NCBI GenBank assembly: GCA_020048055.1
Contig: JAIFNA010000004.1
Coordinates: 62,001-126,000, forward strand
Reading direction: 5' to 3'
DNA from: Arcobacter sp.
GTDB taxonomy: Bacteria > Campylobacterota > Campylobacteria > Campylobacterales > Arcobacteraceae
Length of the DNA: 64,000 bases
Within the stretch, counting starts at the first letter, position 1, and each line of letters opens with the position of its first letter. Positions 48,891-58,336 of the stretch are shown here, one piece after another. Both the position numbers and the translations under genes were made by a program. The notes beneath the pieces are model-generated. The model had not been told where the DNA came from, did no database searches, and saw only the letters and a list, made by a program, of their open reading frames with translations.

Positions 48891-49399
48891 TATATTAACC
48901 TTTTTGCTTTTTGTGCCAATCCACACGGTTGACTTCTAATTTTCTTTTGCAACATCATAAGTGCAAATTGTAAAGTTTCAGGACGAGGCGCACAACCAGG
49001 AAGATAGATATCAACAGGGATAACTCTATCAGCTCCTTGAACAGTTGCATAAGTATTAAACATGCCACCAGTATTTGCACAACTTCCCATACTAATAACC
49101 CACTTAGGATCAGGCATTTGGTCATATAATCTTCTTAAAAATTCTGCATGTTTTTTTGTCAAAGTTCCAGCAATTACTAAAACATCTGATTGTCTAGGAC
49201 TTGCTCTAAAAATAGTACCAAATCTATCAAAGTCAAACCTTGAAGCACCAGTTGCCATCATCTCAATAGCACAACAAGCCAACCCATAAGTCATTGGCCA
49301 TAAAGAGTTACTTCGTCCAAAATTTACTAATTTATCAACAGTAGTAAGTGCTATTGGTGCACCACCATTTGATAAATATTTTACTTCATGCTGTGCCAT
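48890..49399 (-). CDS. nuoB: complex I subunit NuoB
   Basis: Holds the N2 4Fe-4S cluster next to quinone. The adjacent cysteines in GLACCAIEM plus those in [10 protein letters not shown] and LPGCAPRPE are intact. AAGGAG precedes the ATG at 49399, giving 169 residues; it overlaps the end of nuoA by 19 bases. Confidence 0.96.
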   Translation of the reverse strand: MAQHEVKYLSNGGAPIALTTVDKLVNFGRSNSLWPMTYGLACCAIEMMATGASRFDFDRFGTIFRASPRQSDVLVIAGTLTKKHAEFLRRLYDQMPDPKWVISMGSCANTGGMFNTYATVQGADRVIPVDIYLPGCAPRPETLQFALMMLQKKIRSQPCGLAQKAKRLI

Positions 49400-49770
49400 T
49401 CTAATGCTCCTTTTTTCCATGCGTATACAAATCCTATTGTAAGTAATACAATAAATAAAATCATTTCAACAAAACCAAACCAACCAAGCACCATAAAATC
49501 AACAGCCCAAGGGAACATAAATATTATCTCTACATCAAAAAGTATAAACAATAACGCCATTAGATAAAACTGTACAGAAATAGTATTTGGTTGTTTTGTA
49601 ACCTCTGGACCACATTCATAAATCGTACATTTTAATTTTTCCGTATCTAGCCTTGCTAATTTTCGGCTTATAAACCTAGACGCCATAGTTGTTGCAGTAA
49701 ATGCGACAAATGTAACGACAAACATTACAAATGCCCCAAAATAAGGATGTGCAAAATCCATATGTTCCAT
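49381..49770 (-). CDS. nuoA: complex I subunit NuoA
   Basis: A 129-residue, three-helix subunit with [13 protein letters not shown] and the [12 protein letters not shown] signature. It is the first gene of the operon; a GGGAG ribosome binding site precedes it. Confidence 0.95.
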   Translation of the reverse strand: MEHMDFAHPYFGAFVMFVVTFVAFTATTMASRFISRKLARLDTEKLKCTIYECGPEVTKQPNTISVQFYLMALLFILFDVEIIFMFPWAVDFMVLGWFGFVEMILFIVLLTIGFVYAWKKGALEWHSMK

Positions 49771-49879
49771 ATTTTCTCCCTTTTTGTAAAATCCTCTGTA
49801 TAACTTTAGATTTTTAAATAAATAAATTTGATATTAGCAAAATGTCTTTAAATCTTTTCTTACTTTAAAATTTTCGCTT

Positions 49880-49929
49880 ATTTTGCTAAAAATCTATGTA
49901 ACATAAAGTTACACGATTTTTAGCAAAAT
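49880..49929. repeat. long inverted repeat between nuoA and pabB
   Basis: Perfect 15-base arms ATTTTGCTAAAAATC (49880-49894) and its complement (49915-49929) enclose a second dyad TGTAAC/GTTACA (49897-49902 and 49908-49913) around a five-base loop. A further half copy TTAGCAAAAT occurs at 49834-49843. It lies between divergent genes, so it is more likely a regulatory site or cruciform than a terminator. Confidence 0.85.
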
Positions 49930-49957
49930 ATTAATTATATTTAAAAGAATTTCAATA

Positions 49958-49963
49958 TATAAT
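49958..49963 (+). promoter_or_regulatory. -10 box before pabB
   Basis: TATAAT lies 22 bases before the TTG start and 28 bases past the long inverted repeat. No -35 box is recognisable, so this is a candidate only. Confidence 0.35.
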
Positions 49964-49984
49964 CGGAAAAAATTAGGTTATATT

Positions 49985-50935
49985 TTGAATTTAAAATCAT
50001 CACTAAATCATTTCGGTAAAAATAAAATCCCATTTCTTTTTGTTATTAGTTATGATTTACAAAAATGGGAAATTATAGAACTTAACAAACTCCCAAATGA
50101 TCTAATCTTTTCTATCAATGAGATAAAATCAGCAAATATAACAAAACAAAAAATTCAAATAACTCCACAATTTACAACCATTAAAACATATAAAAAAAGA
50201 TATAAACAAGTTATTGAAGAGATTAAAAATGGTAACACATATCTTTTAAATCTTACAACGAAAACTAAAATTAATTCAACACAAAATCTTTATGAAATAT
50301 ATAAAAATTCTTCGGCAAAATATAAAATATTTTTTAAAAATAAATTTGTTTCATTTTCCCCTGAAACATTTATAAAAATAGAAAACAATAAAATCTTTAC
50401 CTATCCAATGAAAGGGACGATAAGCGCTGACATTGTTGACGCAAAAAATAAAATATTAAAAAACAAAAAAGAACTAGCCGAACACACAATGATAGTTGAT
50501 CTGCTTAGAAACGATCTTAATATTGTTTCAAAAAATGTTAAAGTTGATTTATTTAGATATGTAGAGGAGATTGAAGCTGGTGATAAAAACTTACTCCAAG
50601 TAAGTTCAAAAATATCTGGTAACTTAGAAAATAATTGGCAAGAAAGAATTGGTGACATTATTATTAAATTGTTGCCAGCAGGTAGTATAACTGGTACTCC
50701 AAAAAGAAGTACAATAAATATTATCGAAAATATAGAAAAATACAAAAGAGATTATTTTACCGGGATTTGGGGAGTATTTGATGGTGAAACTATTGATAGT
50801 TCGGTTCTAATTAGATTTATAGAAAGTACAAAAATAAAAGGGAAATACATATACAAAAGTGGAGGAGGAATAACACTTGATAGTAACTGTTTAAGTGAAT
50901 ATCAAGAGATGAAAGATAAGGTTTATATCCCATGA
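49985..50935 (+). CDS. pabB: PabB-type aminodeoxychorismate synthase component I
   Basis: A chorismate-binding protein of 316 residues. HTMIVDLLRNDL, the LPAGSITGTPK motif and the final SGGGITLDS are diagnostic of the chorismate-utilising fold; the short form lacks the N-terminal tryptophan-binding domain. It starts the pathway from chorismate to 4-aminobenzoate for folate. The start is TTG at 49985. It overlaps the next gene by four bases. Confidence 0.87.
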   Translation: MNLKSSLNHFGKNKIPFLFVISYDLQKWEIIELNKLPNDLIFSINEIKSANITKQKIQITPQFTTIKTYKKRYKQVIEEIKNGNTYLLNLTTKTKINSTQNLYEIYKNSSAKYKIFFKNKFVSFSPETFIKIENNKIFTYPMKGTISADIVDAKNKILKNKKELAEHTMIVDLLRNDLNIVSKNVKVDLFRYVEEIEAGDKNLLQVSSKISGNLENNWQERIGDIIIKLLPAGSITGTPKRSTINIIENIEKYKRDYFTGIWGVFDGETIDSSVLIRFIESTKIKGKYIYKSGGGITLDSNCLSEYQEMKDKVYIP

Positions 50936-51498
50936 ATAATATTTTTTTTGAAACAATTAAATGTGAAGACTATGAGTGTTTCCATCTTGAATATCATAAA
51001 AAAAGGATTGCAAGAACAATTGGAGTAAATATTAACCTTGAAGAATATATCTATCCACCAACAAGTGAACTACTTAAATGCAAAGTAATTTATGATCAAA
51101 ATGGTATATTAGATATTTGTTACAATAAATATAATAAAAGGAAAATAAATAGCTTTAAAATAATCCATTCAGATACAATAAATTATGAAAAAAAATATCT
51201 CCAAAGGGATTTATTAAATCAATTGTATAAAAAAAGAGATTTTTACGATGAAATTATAATCATTAAAAATGGTTTTATAACAGACACATCTTTTGCAAAT
51301 ATTGCTATTTTTTATGAAAATCAATGGATTACTCCAAAAATACCACTACTTCATGGGACTACATCTTCAAGATACATAGAAATGGGATTTCTCAGAGAGG
51401 AAAATATTACAATTAATATGTTACAAAAAGGAACAAAAATTGGATTATTAAATGCTATGATTGATTTTGATATAATTGAAAACTTTAAAATCAAGTAA
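50932..51498 (+). CDS. pabC: PabC-type class IV aminotransferase, 4-amino-4-deoxychorismate lyase
   Basis: The class IV fold is shown by KKYLQRD with the probable PLP lysine and by IIKNGFITDTSFANIAIF. At 188 residues it is a compact member. Its overlap with pabB makes aminodeoxychorismate lyase the natural role, completing 4-aminobenzoate synthesis. A branched-chain aminotransferase is less likely at this size. Confidence 0.8.
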   Translation: MNNIFFETIKCEDYECFHLEYHKKRIARTIGVNINLEEYIYPPTSELLKCKVIYDQNGILDICYNKYNKRKINSFKIIHSDTINYEKKYLQRDLLNQLYKKRDFYDEIIIIKNGFITDTSFANIAIFYENQWITPKIPLLHGTTSSRYIEMGFLREENITINMLQKGTKIGLLNAMIDFDIIENFKIK

Positions 51499-51544
51499 CA
51501 AATTCTCAATTAAAAAAATTTACAAAATCTGCAAAGGTAAGAAA

Positions 51545-51979
51545 ATGATACAAAATATTATTGGTGATAAAAATTACAAAGAATTAACTACTAAACAAAT
51601 GAAGGAAGTTTTAGAATTTCTACTCAAAAGTGGGGTAGAATTTGGTATAACAGCAAATATTGATGGTGTAGTTTTTACACCTGAAATTCCAACTACAATA
51701 AAAAAACACTTTACAAAGTTTACACTTTTTTCCCTTGCAAATTATACACTTCAAAGTTTAGAATATTTCGATGAATACCTAACTTTCGAGACTGGATTTG
51801 GTGCTGAAAACTTTGGATCAGTATGCAAAATACCATACTATGCAATATTGCAACTTAGTATAGATAATTCAATATTATTTTTAAATCCTACTGCAACTGT
51901 TGAAAAATATTTCATAAGTAAAGCGGAAGAGGATAAGCAAATCGAGAAATCTAGAAATGCGTTTAAGCTAAAAAGATAA
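51545..51979 (+). CDS. SspB-like protein, possible ClpXP adaptor
   Basis: I start it at the ATG at 51545 because AAAGGTAAG precedes it; an upstream in-frame ATG would overlap pabC. The 144-residue product has a short helix-rich start and a beta-rich core (GITANIDGVVFTP...LTFETGFGAENFGSV...PYYAILQL) reminiscent of the SspB fold, which delivers SsrA-tagged proteins to ClpXP. Similarity is by pattern only. The end is charged, as in the ClpX-binding tail of SspB. Converges on fabH with five bases between. Confidence 0.5.
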   Translation: MIQNIIGDKNYKELTTKQMKEVLEFLLKSGVEFGITANIDGVVFTPEIPTTIKKHFTKFTLFSLANYTLQSLEYFDEYLTFETGFGAENFGSVCKIPYYAILQLSIDNSILFLNPTATVEKYFISKAEEDKQIEKSRNAFKLKR

Positions 51980-51984
51980 TATAC

Positions 51985-52947
51985 CTATTTAGCCGCAAAT
52001 TTTACAATCGCAGAACCCCAAGTAAGTCCACCACCAAATGCATCAAGCAACATAGTGTCACCTAGTTTCAATCGCCCACTTTCGTAGCAATCATTAATTG
52101 CCATAGGAATTGAGGCCGAAGATGTATTTCCGTATTTATCTACTGTTAGAACTTTTTGCTCATCCCTAAACTCTAAAGCATCACCAACAGCCTTAATAAT
52201 TCTATAATTTGCTTGATGCGGTATAAATAAATCAATATCATCATTTGACATATTATTTTTCTCTAAGATTTTTATAACATCATTAGTTAACGTTCTAACA
52301 GCTATTTTAAAAGTTTCATTACCCTTCATTTGCATAAATTGTTTTTCACCAGATTCAACACCAGGAGTCATTAATAAATCTTTTTGACTTCCATCTGCAC
52401 TACATCGCACATCAATTATAGCTTCATTAATGTTATCAGTCGCACTAATAATAGCAGCACCTGCACCATCACCAAATAGCATACAAGTAGTTCTATCTGT
52501 ATAATCTACAATAGAGCTTAATTTTTCAGCCCCAATTATTAATACATTTTTTTTCATTCCAGATTCAACAAATGCTTTAGCAACACTAAGTGCATAGATA
52601 AATCCTGTACATGCTGCGCTAATATCAAAAGCCATTACATCTGAAATTCCAAGTTTATCTGCTATTAAACATGCAGTTGATGGCATACACATATAATCAG
52701 GACTAATTGTTGCACACAAAACTAAATCTATTTCATCACATTTGATTCCTGCTCGATCAATTGCAATTTTTGCAGCTTCGACACCTAGATCACTTGATAA
52801 TTGCTCTTTTGATGCGATTCGTCTTTGATTAATTCCAGTTCTTTTAGTGATCCATTCATCTGTTGTATCCATTCTATCAATAAACCATTGATTCGTTCTT
52901 ATCTCAGATGGTACATATGCACCAATTGATCTAAATGATGCATACAT
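51985..52947 (-). CDS. fabH: FabH, 3-oxoacyl-ACP synthase III
   Basis: Starts fatty acid synthesis by condensing acetyl-CoA with malonyl-ACP. The triad is visible as Cys in SAACTGF, His in PHQANYR and Asn in YGNTSSAS. Length 320 is typical. It follows plsX by two bases. Confidence 0.96.
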   Translation of the reverse strand: MYASFRSIGAYVPSEIRTNQWFIDRMDTTDEWITKRTGINQRRIASKEQLSSDLGVEAAKIAIDRAGIKCDEIDLVLCATISPDYMCMPSTACLIADKLGISDVMAFDISAACTGFIYALSVAKAFVESGMKKNVLIIGAEKLSSIVDYTDRTTCMLFGDGAGAAIISATDNINEAIIDVRCSADGSQKDLLMTPGVESGEKQFMQMKGNETFKIAVRTLTNDVIKILEKNNMSNDDIDLFIPHQANYRIIKAVGDALEFRDEQKVLTVDKYGNTSSASIPMAINDCYESGRLKLGDTMLLDAFGGGLTWGSAIVKFAAK

Positions 52948-52949
52948 GT

Positions 52950-53939
52950 TTAATCCTTGTATTTGTTAAGATTTGATTCTATATTGATATTTAGATCAGA
53001 TTGTGCAGCAGCTACTGCTTGAAAAATAGCATTTTGCATAGCTTTAGCATTTGATTTTCCATGGGCTATAATAACTGGTGCTTTAACGCCAAGAAGTGGT
53101 GCTCCACCGTATTCAGCGTAATCAACTTTTAGCTTAAGACCTTTAAATACTTTTCTCATCAAAACCGCACCAAGTATTGAAACCAGTGATCTTCTTAAAT
53201 TTTGCTTGATTATTTTACCAATTGTATCTGCAACACCTTCGGCTGTTTTAAGCATAATATTACCAATAAATCCATCACATACAACCACATCAACAGAACC
53301 ATTAAATATGTCATTACCTTCAACATTTCCTATGAAATGAGGGATAGCTTCCAATAATTTAAAAGCCTCTTTTGTTACTTCATTTCCTTTTGATTCCTCT
53401 TCACCATTACTAAGTAGTCCTATTAGAGGCTTCTCAATACACAATACATCTTGGGCATAAACTTGACCCATAATTGCGAATTCTTTTAAATTTTTTGCAT
53501 CACAATCAACATTTGCACCAACATCAAGAACCAGTGTATTCTTATCAACTGTTGGCATTAATGTTGCAATTGCTGGACGACTAACACCTTTAATTCTTCC
53601 TATTCTAAGAGTAGCCAAACTCATACTAGCGCCACTATGACCAGCACTAACAAAAGCATCTGCTTTACCATCTTTTACTAATTCAATAGCAATATATGCG
53701 GAACTCTCTTTACGCTTTAATGCGTCTGTTGCAGAATCTGACATACTTATCACATCGGTACAGTGAAAAATCTCAATTCTGTCTTTATATTTATGAGGAA
53801 TTAAAGGTAATAGTAATTCTTGATTACCAACAGCAATAGCAGAAAAATTTTTATTATGTTTTAATGCTAATAATAAACCTTCTATTATTGGAGAAGGACC
53901 ATTGTCCCCACCCATAGCATCTAATGCGATTTTCAACAT
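52950..53939 (-). CDS. plsX: PlsX, acyl-ACP:phosphate acyltransferase
   Basis: A 329-residue phospholipid synthesis enzyme; [11 protein letters not shown] at the start and VSAGHSGA are diagnostic. Its start codon overlaps the rpmF stop in the TAATG form. The order rpmF-plsX-fabH is conserved widely. Confidence 0.96.
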   Translation of the reverse strand: MLKIALDAMGGDNGPSPIIEGLLLALKHNKNFSAIAVGNQELLLPLIPHKYKDRIEIFHCTDVISMSDSATDALKRKESSAYIAIELVKDGKADAFVSAGHSGASMSLATLRIGRIKGVSRPAIATLMPTVDKNTLVLDVGANVDCDAKNLKEFAIMGQVYAQDVLCIEKPLIGLLSNGEEESKGNEVTKEAFKLLEAIPHFIGNVEGNDIFNGSVDVVVCDGFIGNIMLKTAEGVADTIGKIIKQNLRRSLVSILGAVLMRKVFKGLKLKVDYAEYGGAPLLGVKAPVIIAHGKSNAKAMQNAIFQAVAAAQSDLNINIESNLNKYKD

Positions 53940-54091
53940 TATGCTTTATATTCACCCGTTGTAGGATTAACATTATGAGGCATTTTCCATGTCCCATCTA
54001 CATCTTTGACTGGTCTTTTTAAAGTAACTTTATAATGTGTTCTTCTTTTTGCACTTCTTGAGTGACTCACTCTTCTCTTTGGTACTGCCAT
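53939..54091 (-). CDS. rpmF: ribosomal protein L32
   Basis: A 50-residue protein beginning [17 protein letters not shown], the classic L32 start. It has no cysteines, so it is the zinc-free form. It is followed directly by plsX and preceded 11 bases earlier by yceD, the standard arrangement. Confidence 0.96.
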   Translation of the reverse strand: MAVPKRRVSHSRSAKRRTHYKVTLKRPVKDVDGTWKMPHNVNPTTGEYKA

Positions 54092-54102
54092 TTCTTATCC
54101 TT

Positions 54103-54486
54103 TTAGTATTCTATATCTATTTCTTTGTTATTTAATTGACAACTATCACAAATATGGTAATCACTTTTTATAGATTCTAATTCACCTGATAACAACTCAT
54201 CAAAATCTACTATATGATTTTCAATCTCTATAATCATCTCACCTTCCCTCTCACTTAAAGAGGAAAATTCACCATCACTTAATATAAAGTCTTGATATTC
54301 ATCAACATTTATATAGTGTTCTTCACCGCACTTGCAACATTCAACAATTATTTTACCAATAATGGTTGAATTTAGCTTAATTAATTTGTTCGATATTCTA
54401 CAAAAAGTACCTGAAAACTCAACTGAATTTAACTTTATGCTAAATTCTTTCTCAATTGTTTGTACCTTTTTGAATTCAATTTTCAT
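54103..54486 (-). CDS. yceD: YceD/DUF177 protein
   Basis: A 127-residue DUF177 protein, with an internal CCKCGEEH and a terminal CDSCQL that may form a metal-binding site. The family is linked to large-subunit rRNA processing or accumulation in several bacteria and nearly always precedes rpmF, as it does here. Confidence 0.82.
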   Translation of the reverse strand: MKIEFKKVQTIEKEFSIKLNSVEFSGTFCRISNKLIKLNSTIIGKIIVECCKCGEEHYINVDEYQDFILSDGEFSSLSEREGEMIIEIENHIVDFDELLSGELESIKSDYHICDSCQLNNKEIDIEY

Positions 54487-54502
54487 ATACTTAAACTACT
54501 AA

Positions 54503-54916
54503 TTAACAAATTTCTCTTTGAGCAAAGAAAAAATTAATTTCATTTATTGCATTTTCTACACTATCACTTCCATGAACTGCATTAGCGTCGATACTGTCAG
54601 CAAAATCTGCTCTGATTGTTCCAGCTGCTGCTTCTTTAGGATTTGTAGCTCCCATTAATTCTCTGTTAATTGACATTGCATCTACACCTTCAAGAACAGT
54701 TACAACAACTGGTCCTGAAATCATAAACTCTACTAGGTCATTAAAAAAACCTCTTTCTTTGTGTACTGCATAAAAGTTTTCTGCATCAGCTCTACTTAAT
54801 TGCATTTTTTTTGTTGCTGCAATTCTAAGACCTGCTGTTTCAAATCTATCTAAGATTTTTCCTACAACATTTTTAGCAACCGCATCTGGCTTTATTATTG
54901 ATAAAGTTTGTTCCAT
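54503..54916 (-). CDS. ndk: nucleoside diphosphate kinase
   Basis: A 137-residue enzyme that balances nucleoside triphosphates. [10 protein letters not shown] and the active-site histidine in NAVHGSDS are intact. Confidence 0.97.
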   Translation of the reverse strand: MEQTLSIIKPDAVAKNVVGKILDRFETAGLRIAATKKMQLSRADAENFYAVHKERGFFNDLVEFMISGPVVVTVLEGVDAMSINRELMGATNPKEAAAGTIRADFADSIDANAVHGSDSVENAINEINFFFAQREIC

Positions 54917-55000
54917 TTTGTTTCTCCATTTTTAAAATTTTGCGATTGTATCGAAACAAAACTATAAATTTACTTATTCAATTAAAAATTTCAAAAATAA

Positions 55001-55028
55001 AAAAGGGTGGGAACTACCCCACCCTTTT
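55001..55028 (-). terminator. terminator after the ferredoxin gene
   Basis: GGGTGGG (55005-55011) pairs with CCCACCC (55018-55024), extended by four A-T pairs, with a six-base loop. In minus-strand sense a long T-rich run follows. It separates fdx from ndk. Confidence 0.9.
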
Positions 55029-55046
55029 AATAGTATTTCAATTATA

Positions 55047-55304
55047 TTAATCTTCAATACAAGGTTGATTATGAATTGCACCTTCTGTTTTAGGATTATC
55101 CCATACAATACAACCTTCAGTTGGACAAGCCTCAGCACAAGCTGGCTTATCATGATCGCCAACACATTCTGTGCATGTATCAGCATTTACATAATATATA
55201 TCTTCTCCCGTAGGATTTTCGTCGTTGTCAACAATTGATTCTGTTGGACACTCATCTAAACATGCATCACAACTAATACATGTATCTGTAATTCTAACTG
55301 CCAT
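55047..55304 (-). CDS. fdx: 2[4Fe-4S] ferredoxin
   Basis: Eighty-five residues with a first motif CISCDACLDECP and a second containing CTECVGDHDKPACAEACP, where the long insert between cysteines is of the Allochromatium type. Such ferredoxins have very low potential and serve oxidoreductases of central metabolism. It has its own terminator and is divergent from the cache protein. Confidence 0.93.
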   Translation of the reverse strand: MAVRITDTCISCDACLDECPTESIVDNDENPTGEDIYYVNADTCTECVGDHDKPACAEACPTEGCIVWDNPKTEGAIHNQPCIED

Positions 55305-55402
55305 TTTATTTTCTCCTTAATTTAAATTACACAAACTTTATCATAGGAAATATAAATATTGCTTTAAAATTAGATACAATAAAATTTCATAAATATTTAT
55401 AT

Positions 55403-55438
55403 TTGTCATCAAACTGTAAGGTTACTTACGATACAGTT
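55403..55438 (+). promoter_or_regulatory. promoter with nested dyads before the secretion-like cluster
   Basis: TTGTCA (55403-55408) and TACGAT (55427-55432) are 18 bases apart, about 38 bases before the first gene of the cluster. Two inverted repeats overlap them: AACTGTA/TACAGTT (55412-55418 and 55432-55438) and GTAAG/CTTAC (55416-55420 and 55425-55429). A repressor site over the -10 region is plausible. Confidence 0.5.
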
Positions 55439-55468
55439 GACACTATTAAAAAGTCATAAGGATTTTCG

Positions 55469-56422
55469 ATGTTCAGTTTAATTAAAAAATTACAAGAGCT
55501 TCTCGCAAGAGTTCAAAAAAATAAAGGACTATGGTTTACTATAATAACCGTTGTATCAGTGCTAGGGATTATAATTTTTATGTATTTTATACTCAATATG
55601 ACTAGCAGCGTTAAAGAGAAAGTTTATGTAAGTATTACTAGTAGTTATTTCAAATCGCTAGAGACTACTTTGCTAGCAAAAAAACAAAAATATATAGAAA
55701 TATCAGAGGCAATACTTACAAATGGAAGATTATTAGAAGCAATTCAACAAAATGATGCAGTATTTTTAGATAAATATACAACATCACTAAATGAAATATA
55801 TGCCAAAAATGATTTAAGAGCATTAACTATTAATTTTTTCCCTGTTGCTGATACAACATCAGTTCAAAGAGACACCATAACATCTACAATGAGATCCAAA
55901 TCGCAAGTTTCTGGAATAGAGGTTGAACAGAGTGGTGTTTACATCACGCTAATCCAACCTATAATGTCTGGTGAAAACTTTTTAGGTCTTATCGAAATTA
56001 AACAATCTATAAACTCACTCAAAGATGACTTTGAAGCAAATAATAATAATTTTGTATTTTTATTAGATAAAAAAATGTTAGTTAAGCTATCGCTTCAAGC
56101 AAAAAGTGGAAGATATAAAGATGTTGTTGCAGACTATACTGTTTATCAAAGTGCATACAATAGTAAATTTTATGGGAAAATAATAGAATCTGGTCCAGAA
56201 TTATTTGCATACGAAAGAAGAATTGGATATGGCGAGGATGACACTTACTTTAGAACATTCAAAAAAGCAACTGATATAAATGGTGCAGATATAGGACTTT
56301 ATGTTATCGGAGAAGGTGTGGAAAAAAATAATGGCTTTTTAAATATCGTAAAAGGCATGATAAATTCAATTGCGTCAGTTTCACTTGGACTTGTTGTTTC
56401 AATTTTACTGTTTATGTTTTAA
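55469..56422 (+). CDS. cache-type periplasmic sensor protein without output domain
   Basis: One helix at about 22-45 and another at about 295-317 bracket a 250-residue periplasmic domain with the double-cache look (LEIKQSINSLKDDF and a later FRTFKKATDINGADIGLYVIGE). Chemoreceptors of this form continue with HAMP and signalling domains, but this protein ends in the second helix. It is 15 bases from the channel gene, so it may sense a signal for that membrane complex. Ligand unknown. Confidence 0.68.
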   Translation: MFSLIKKLQELLARVQKNKGLWFTIITVVSVLGIIIFMYFILNMTSSVKEKVYVSITSSYFKSLETTLLAKKQKYIEISEAILTNGRLLEAIQQNDAVFLDKYTTSLNEIYAKNDLRALTINFFPVADTTSVQRDTITSTMRSKSQVSGIEVEQSGVYITLIQPIMSGENFLGLIEIKQSINSLKDDFEANNNNFVFLLDKKMLVKLSLQAKSGRYKDVVADYTVYQSAYNSKFYGKIIESGPELFAYERRIGYGEDDTYFRTFKKATDINGADIGLYVIGEGVEKNNGFLNIVKGMINSIASVSLGLVVSILLFMF

Positions 56423-56437
56423 GACTAAGGGGAAAAT

Positions 56438-57568
56438 ATGCGACGAGTAAAGGTTCTAAAATTATTTTTTATTTTTATGCTACTAATATCTTTTTTAGTA
56501 ATATCGAATTTAGATTCAATAATACTATATGGTAGCGCTACTATTATATTTAGCTCAGCAGTTGCTACTATTTTAGCAATTGGAATCATTGTTATAGTGC
56601 AATCAGCCATGAAGCTAACAATGCTAGCAGGTACATTTGGAATGCTTTCATACAAAAAAGGTGCCGAATTGGAGTTTTATCTTCACGGTATTGGAAAACT
56701 AATGCCAGCAACCATTGCAAATATGTTTGAAAAAAGAGCAAAAAAAGGTGTGCTTTATTTTACAAATGATGAAGCAAAAGATGTTACAGCATGGCTTGAG
56801 GCACAATTTCACAATACCAAAGGATATGTTGGATTTTTTGTTGGTACTTCACTTATGATAGGACTATTTGGAACATTTGTAGGACTTCTTGAAGCAATTG
56901 ACCATATGGGTGGAATTATTTTGTCTATGGGTGGCGATGTTAATATTTCTGAAATTATGGCTCAATTTGCTGGACCACTAGAAGGAATGGCAATTGGATT
57001 TGCTGCATCACTGTTTGGTGTATCGTCAGCAATCATACTTAATTTTTTACAATACATTCTGTCTCGTCAACAGGCTGCTTTTATTGAGGATGTTGAAGAT
57101 TGGTTAAAAGGAAAATTAATTGAGTCTCAATCAGCAGATATACTAGGCAAAATAAATACAACAAATGAAACCATAAAAGGACATGGAGCAGTTGATACAT
57201 CGCAATTAGGTATGGGTTCCAAAGCGTTTTTAGATGTTTTTGTTGATAAAATAAGTGAATTATCAAATAGCATAAACAAAGCAAATCAATCAAGTGAGCT
57301 GTTTTTCAAACAAGTTGCATTTGGATTAGAAGCATCATCAAATGCTACTAAACAACAAGTCGCACTATTTGAAGATATTTCAAAAAAACTTCAAGAATTA
57401 AACACAAGCCAATACTCAAGTACAGAATCAATGATAGAAGCAATCGATTCAGTTTCTGGTGCAATACTTAGTGAACATTCAACTTTGAAAAAAGTTTTAA
57501 CAACACAAGAACAAACAACAAATTCTCTTCTCTCTCTTATAGATATCTATAAGAGAGAGAAAAAGTAA
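56438..57568 (+). CDS. MotA/TolQ/ExbB-type proton channel protein
   Basis: Four membrane segments (about 8-24, 27-52, 131-155 and 180-210) and the conserved region GYVGFFVGTSLMIGLFGTFVGL place it in the MotA/TolQ/ExbB family. Two long amphipathic helical stretches make up the C terminus (about 250-376). Energy from the proton motive force would drive a partner with a periplasmic arm, here the next gene. It is not the ordinary MotA of the flagellum. Confidence 0.85.
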   Translation: MRRVKVLKLFFIFMLLISFLVISNLDSIILYGSATIIFSSAVATILAIGIIVIVQSAMKLTMLAGTFGMLSYKKGAELEFYLHGIGKLMPATIANMFEKRAKKGVLYFTNDEAKDVTAWLEAQFHNTKGYVGFFVGTSLMIGLFGTFVGLLEAIDHMGGIILSMGGDVNISEIMAQFAGPLEGMAIGFAASLFGVSSAIILNFLQYILSRQQAAFIEDVEDWLKGKLIESQSADILGKINTTNETIKGHGAVDTSQLGMGSKAFLDVFVDKISELSNSINKANQSSELFFKQVAFGLEASSNATKQQVALFEDISKKLQELNTSQYSSTESMIEAIDSVSGAILSEHSTLKKVLTTQEQTTNSLLSLIDIYKREKK

Positions 57569-57589
57569 AAATTTATGAAAAGGCTATAA

Positions 57590-58336
57590 ATGGAAGGCGA
57601 AGAATTTAACCCCTGGCCAGCCTTCGTTGATATCCTATCTTCTGTAATTCTGGTTTTATTACTTTTCTTATTAGTTACTTTGGTTAATATTGGATATTAT
57701 TCACAATTCAAATATACCGTTCAATATTCAGGTTCAGTTACAACAGAAGACATTATTTTGCAAGATACAGCAAAAAAAGTTGAACTTGATGAGAAAAAAA
57801 TTGTTGAAGATAAAGCCGAACAAATAGTTCCAAAAGAGTTAATGGAACAACAAATTCGTCAACAAATAATGAAACAAATGAAAGTTGAACTTCAAAATTT
57901 AAAAGAGAAAGTCGAGCACCAAGCAGCAACTGATATAGAATCAGCTGGTGAAGACTTAGCAGATAAGAAGAAAAGTGATGCAAAATCAAAACAAAACACA
58001 TCTCAAACAAGTAAGTTTTTTTACATTACATATAATGAAAATGAATTATTTATTGATCAAGGTGTAATTGAAAAATTAAAAACATTTTTAGCACAAGTAA
58101 AAGCAGCAAATGCTAATCACAATATTAATATATATGCAACCGATCCACTTGATCAAATAAGTTTAACAGTTACAAAACAAATAACTTTAGGAAGAACACT
58201 TAGTGTTAGAAATCTTCTGAGAAAATTAAAATATGAGAAAAATCAAGTAAAAATAAAACTTTCTGAAAAAATAGATGTACCTGTTGATGTAAAACTAGAT
58301 GCTGGAGTAATTATAATAGAGGCAACAAATGAATAA
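57590..58336 (+). CDS. MotB/ExbD-like partner with OmpA-like C terminus
   Basis: One membrane helix (about 12-32) holds Asp14 in PAFVDILSS, matching the proton-carrying Asp of MotB, TolR and ExbD. A Gln/Glu/Lys-rich coiled coil (about 65-140) follows, then a domain (about 150-245) that weakly resembles the OmpA/MotB peptidoglycan-binding fold, with ATD and an LGRTLSVRNLL helix. It overlaps the TolC-like gene by eight bases. Confidence 0.75.
   Translation: MEGEEFNPWPAFVDILSSVILVLLLFLLVTLVNIGYYSQFKYTVQYSGSVTTEDIILQDTAKKVELDEKKIVEDKAEQIVPKELMEQQIRQQIMKQMKVELQNLKEKVEHQAATDIESAGEDLADKKKSDAKSKQNTSQTSKFFYITYNENELFIDQGVIEKLKTFLAQVKAANANHNINIYATDPLDQISLTVTKQITLGRTLSVRNLLRKLKYEKNQVKIKLSEKIDVPVDVKLDAGVIIIEATNE

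Noticed and set aside
56438-58336. Flagellar stator motA/motB
   Set aside because: The channel protein has a long C-terminal coiled coil, the partner's OmpA-like domain is divergent, and the context is a TolC cluster rather than flagellar genes.
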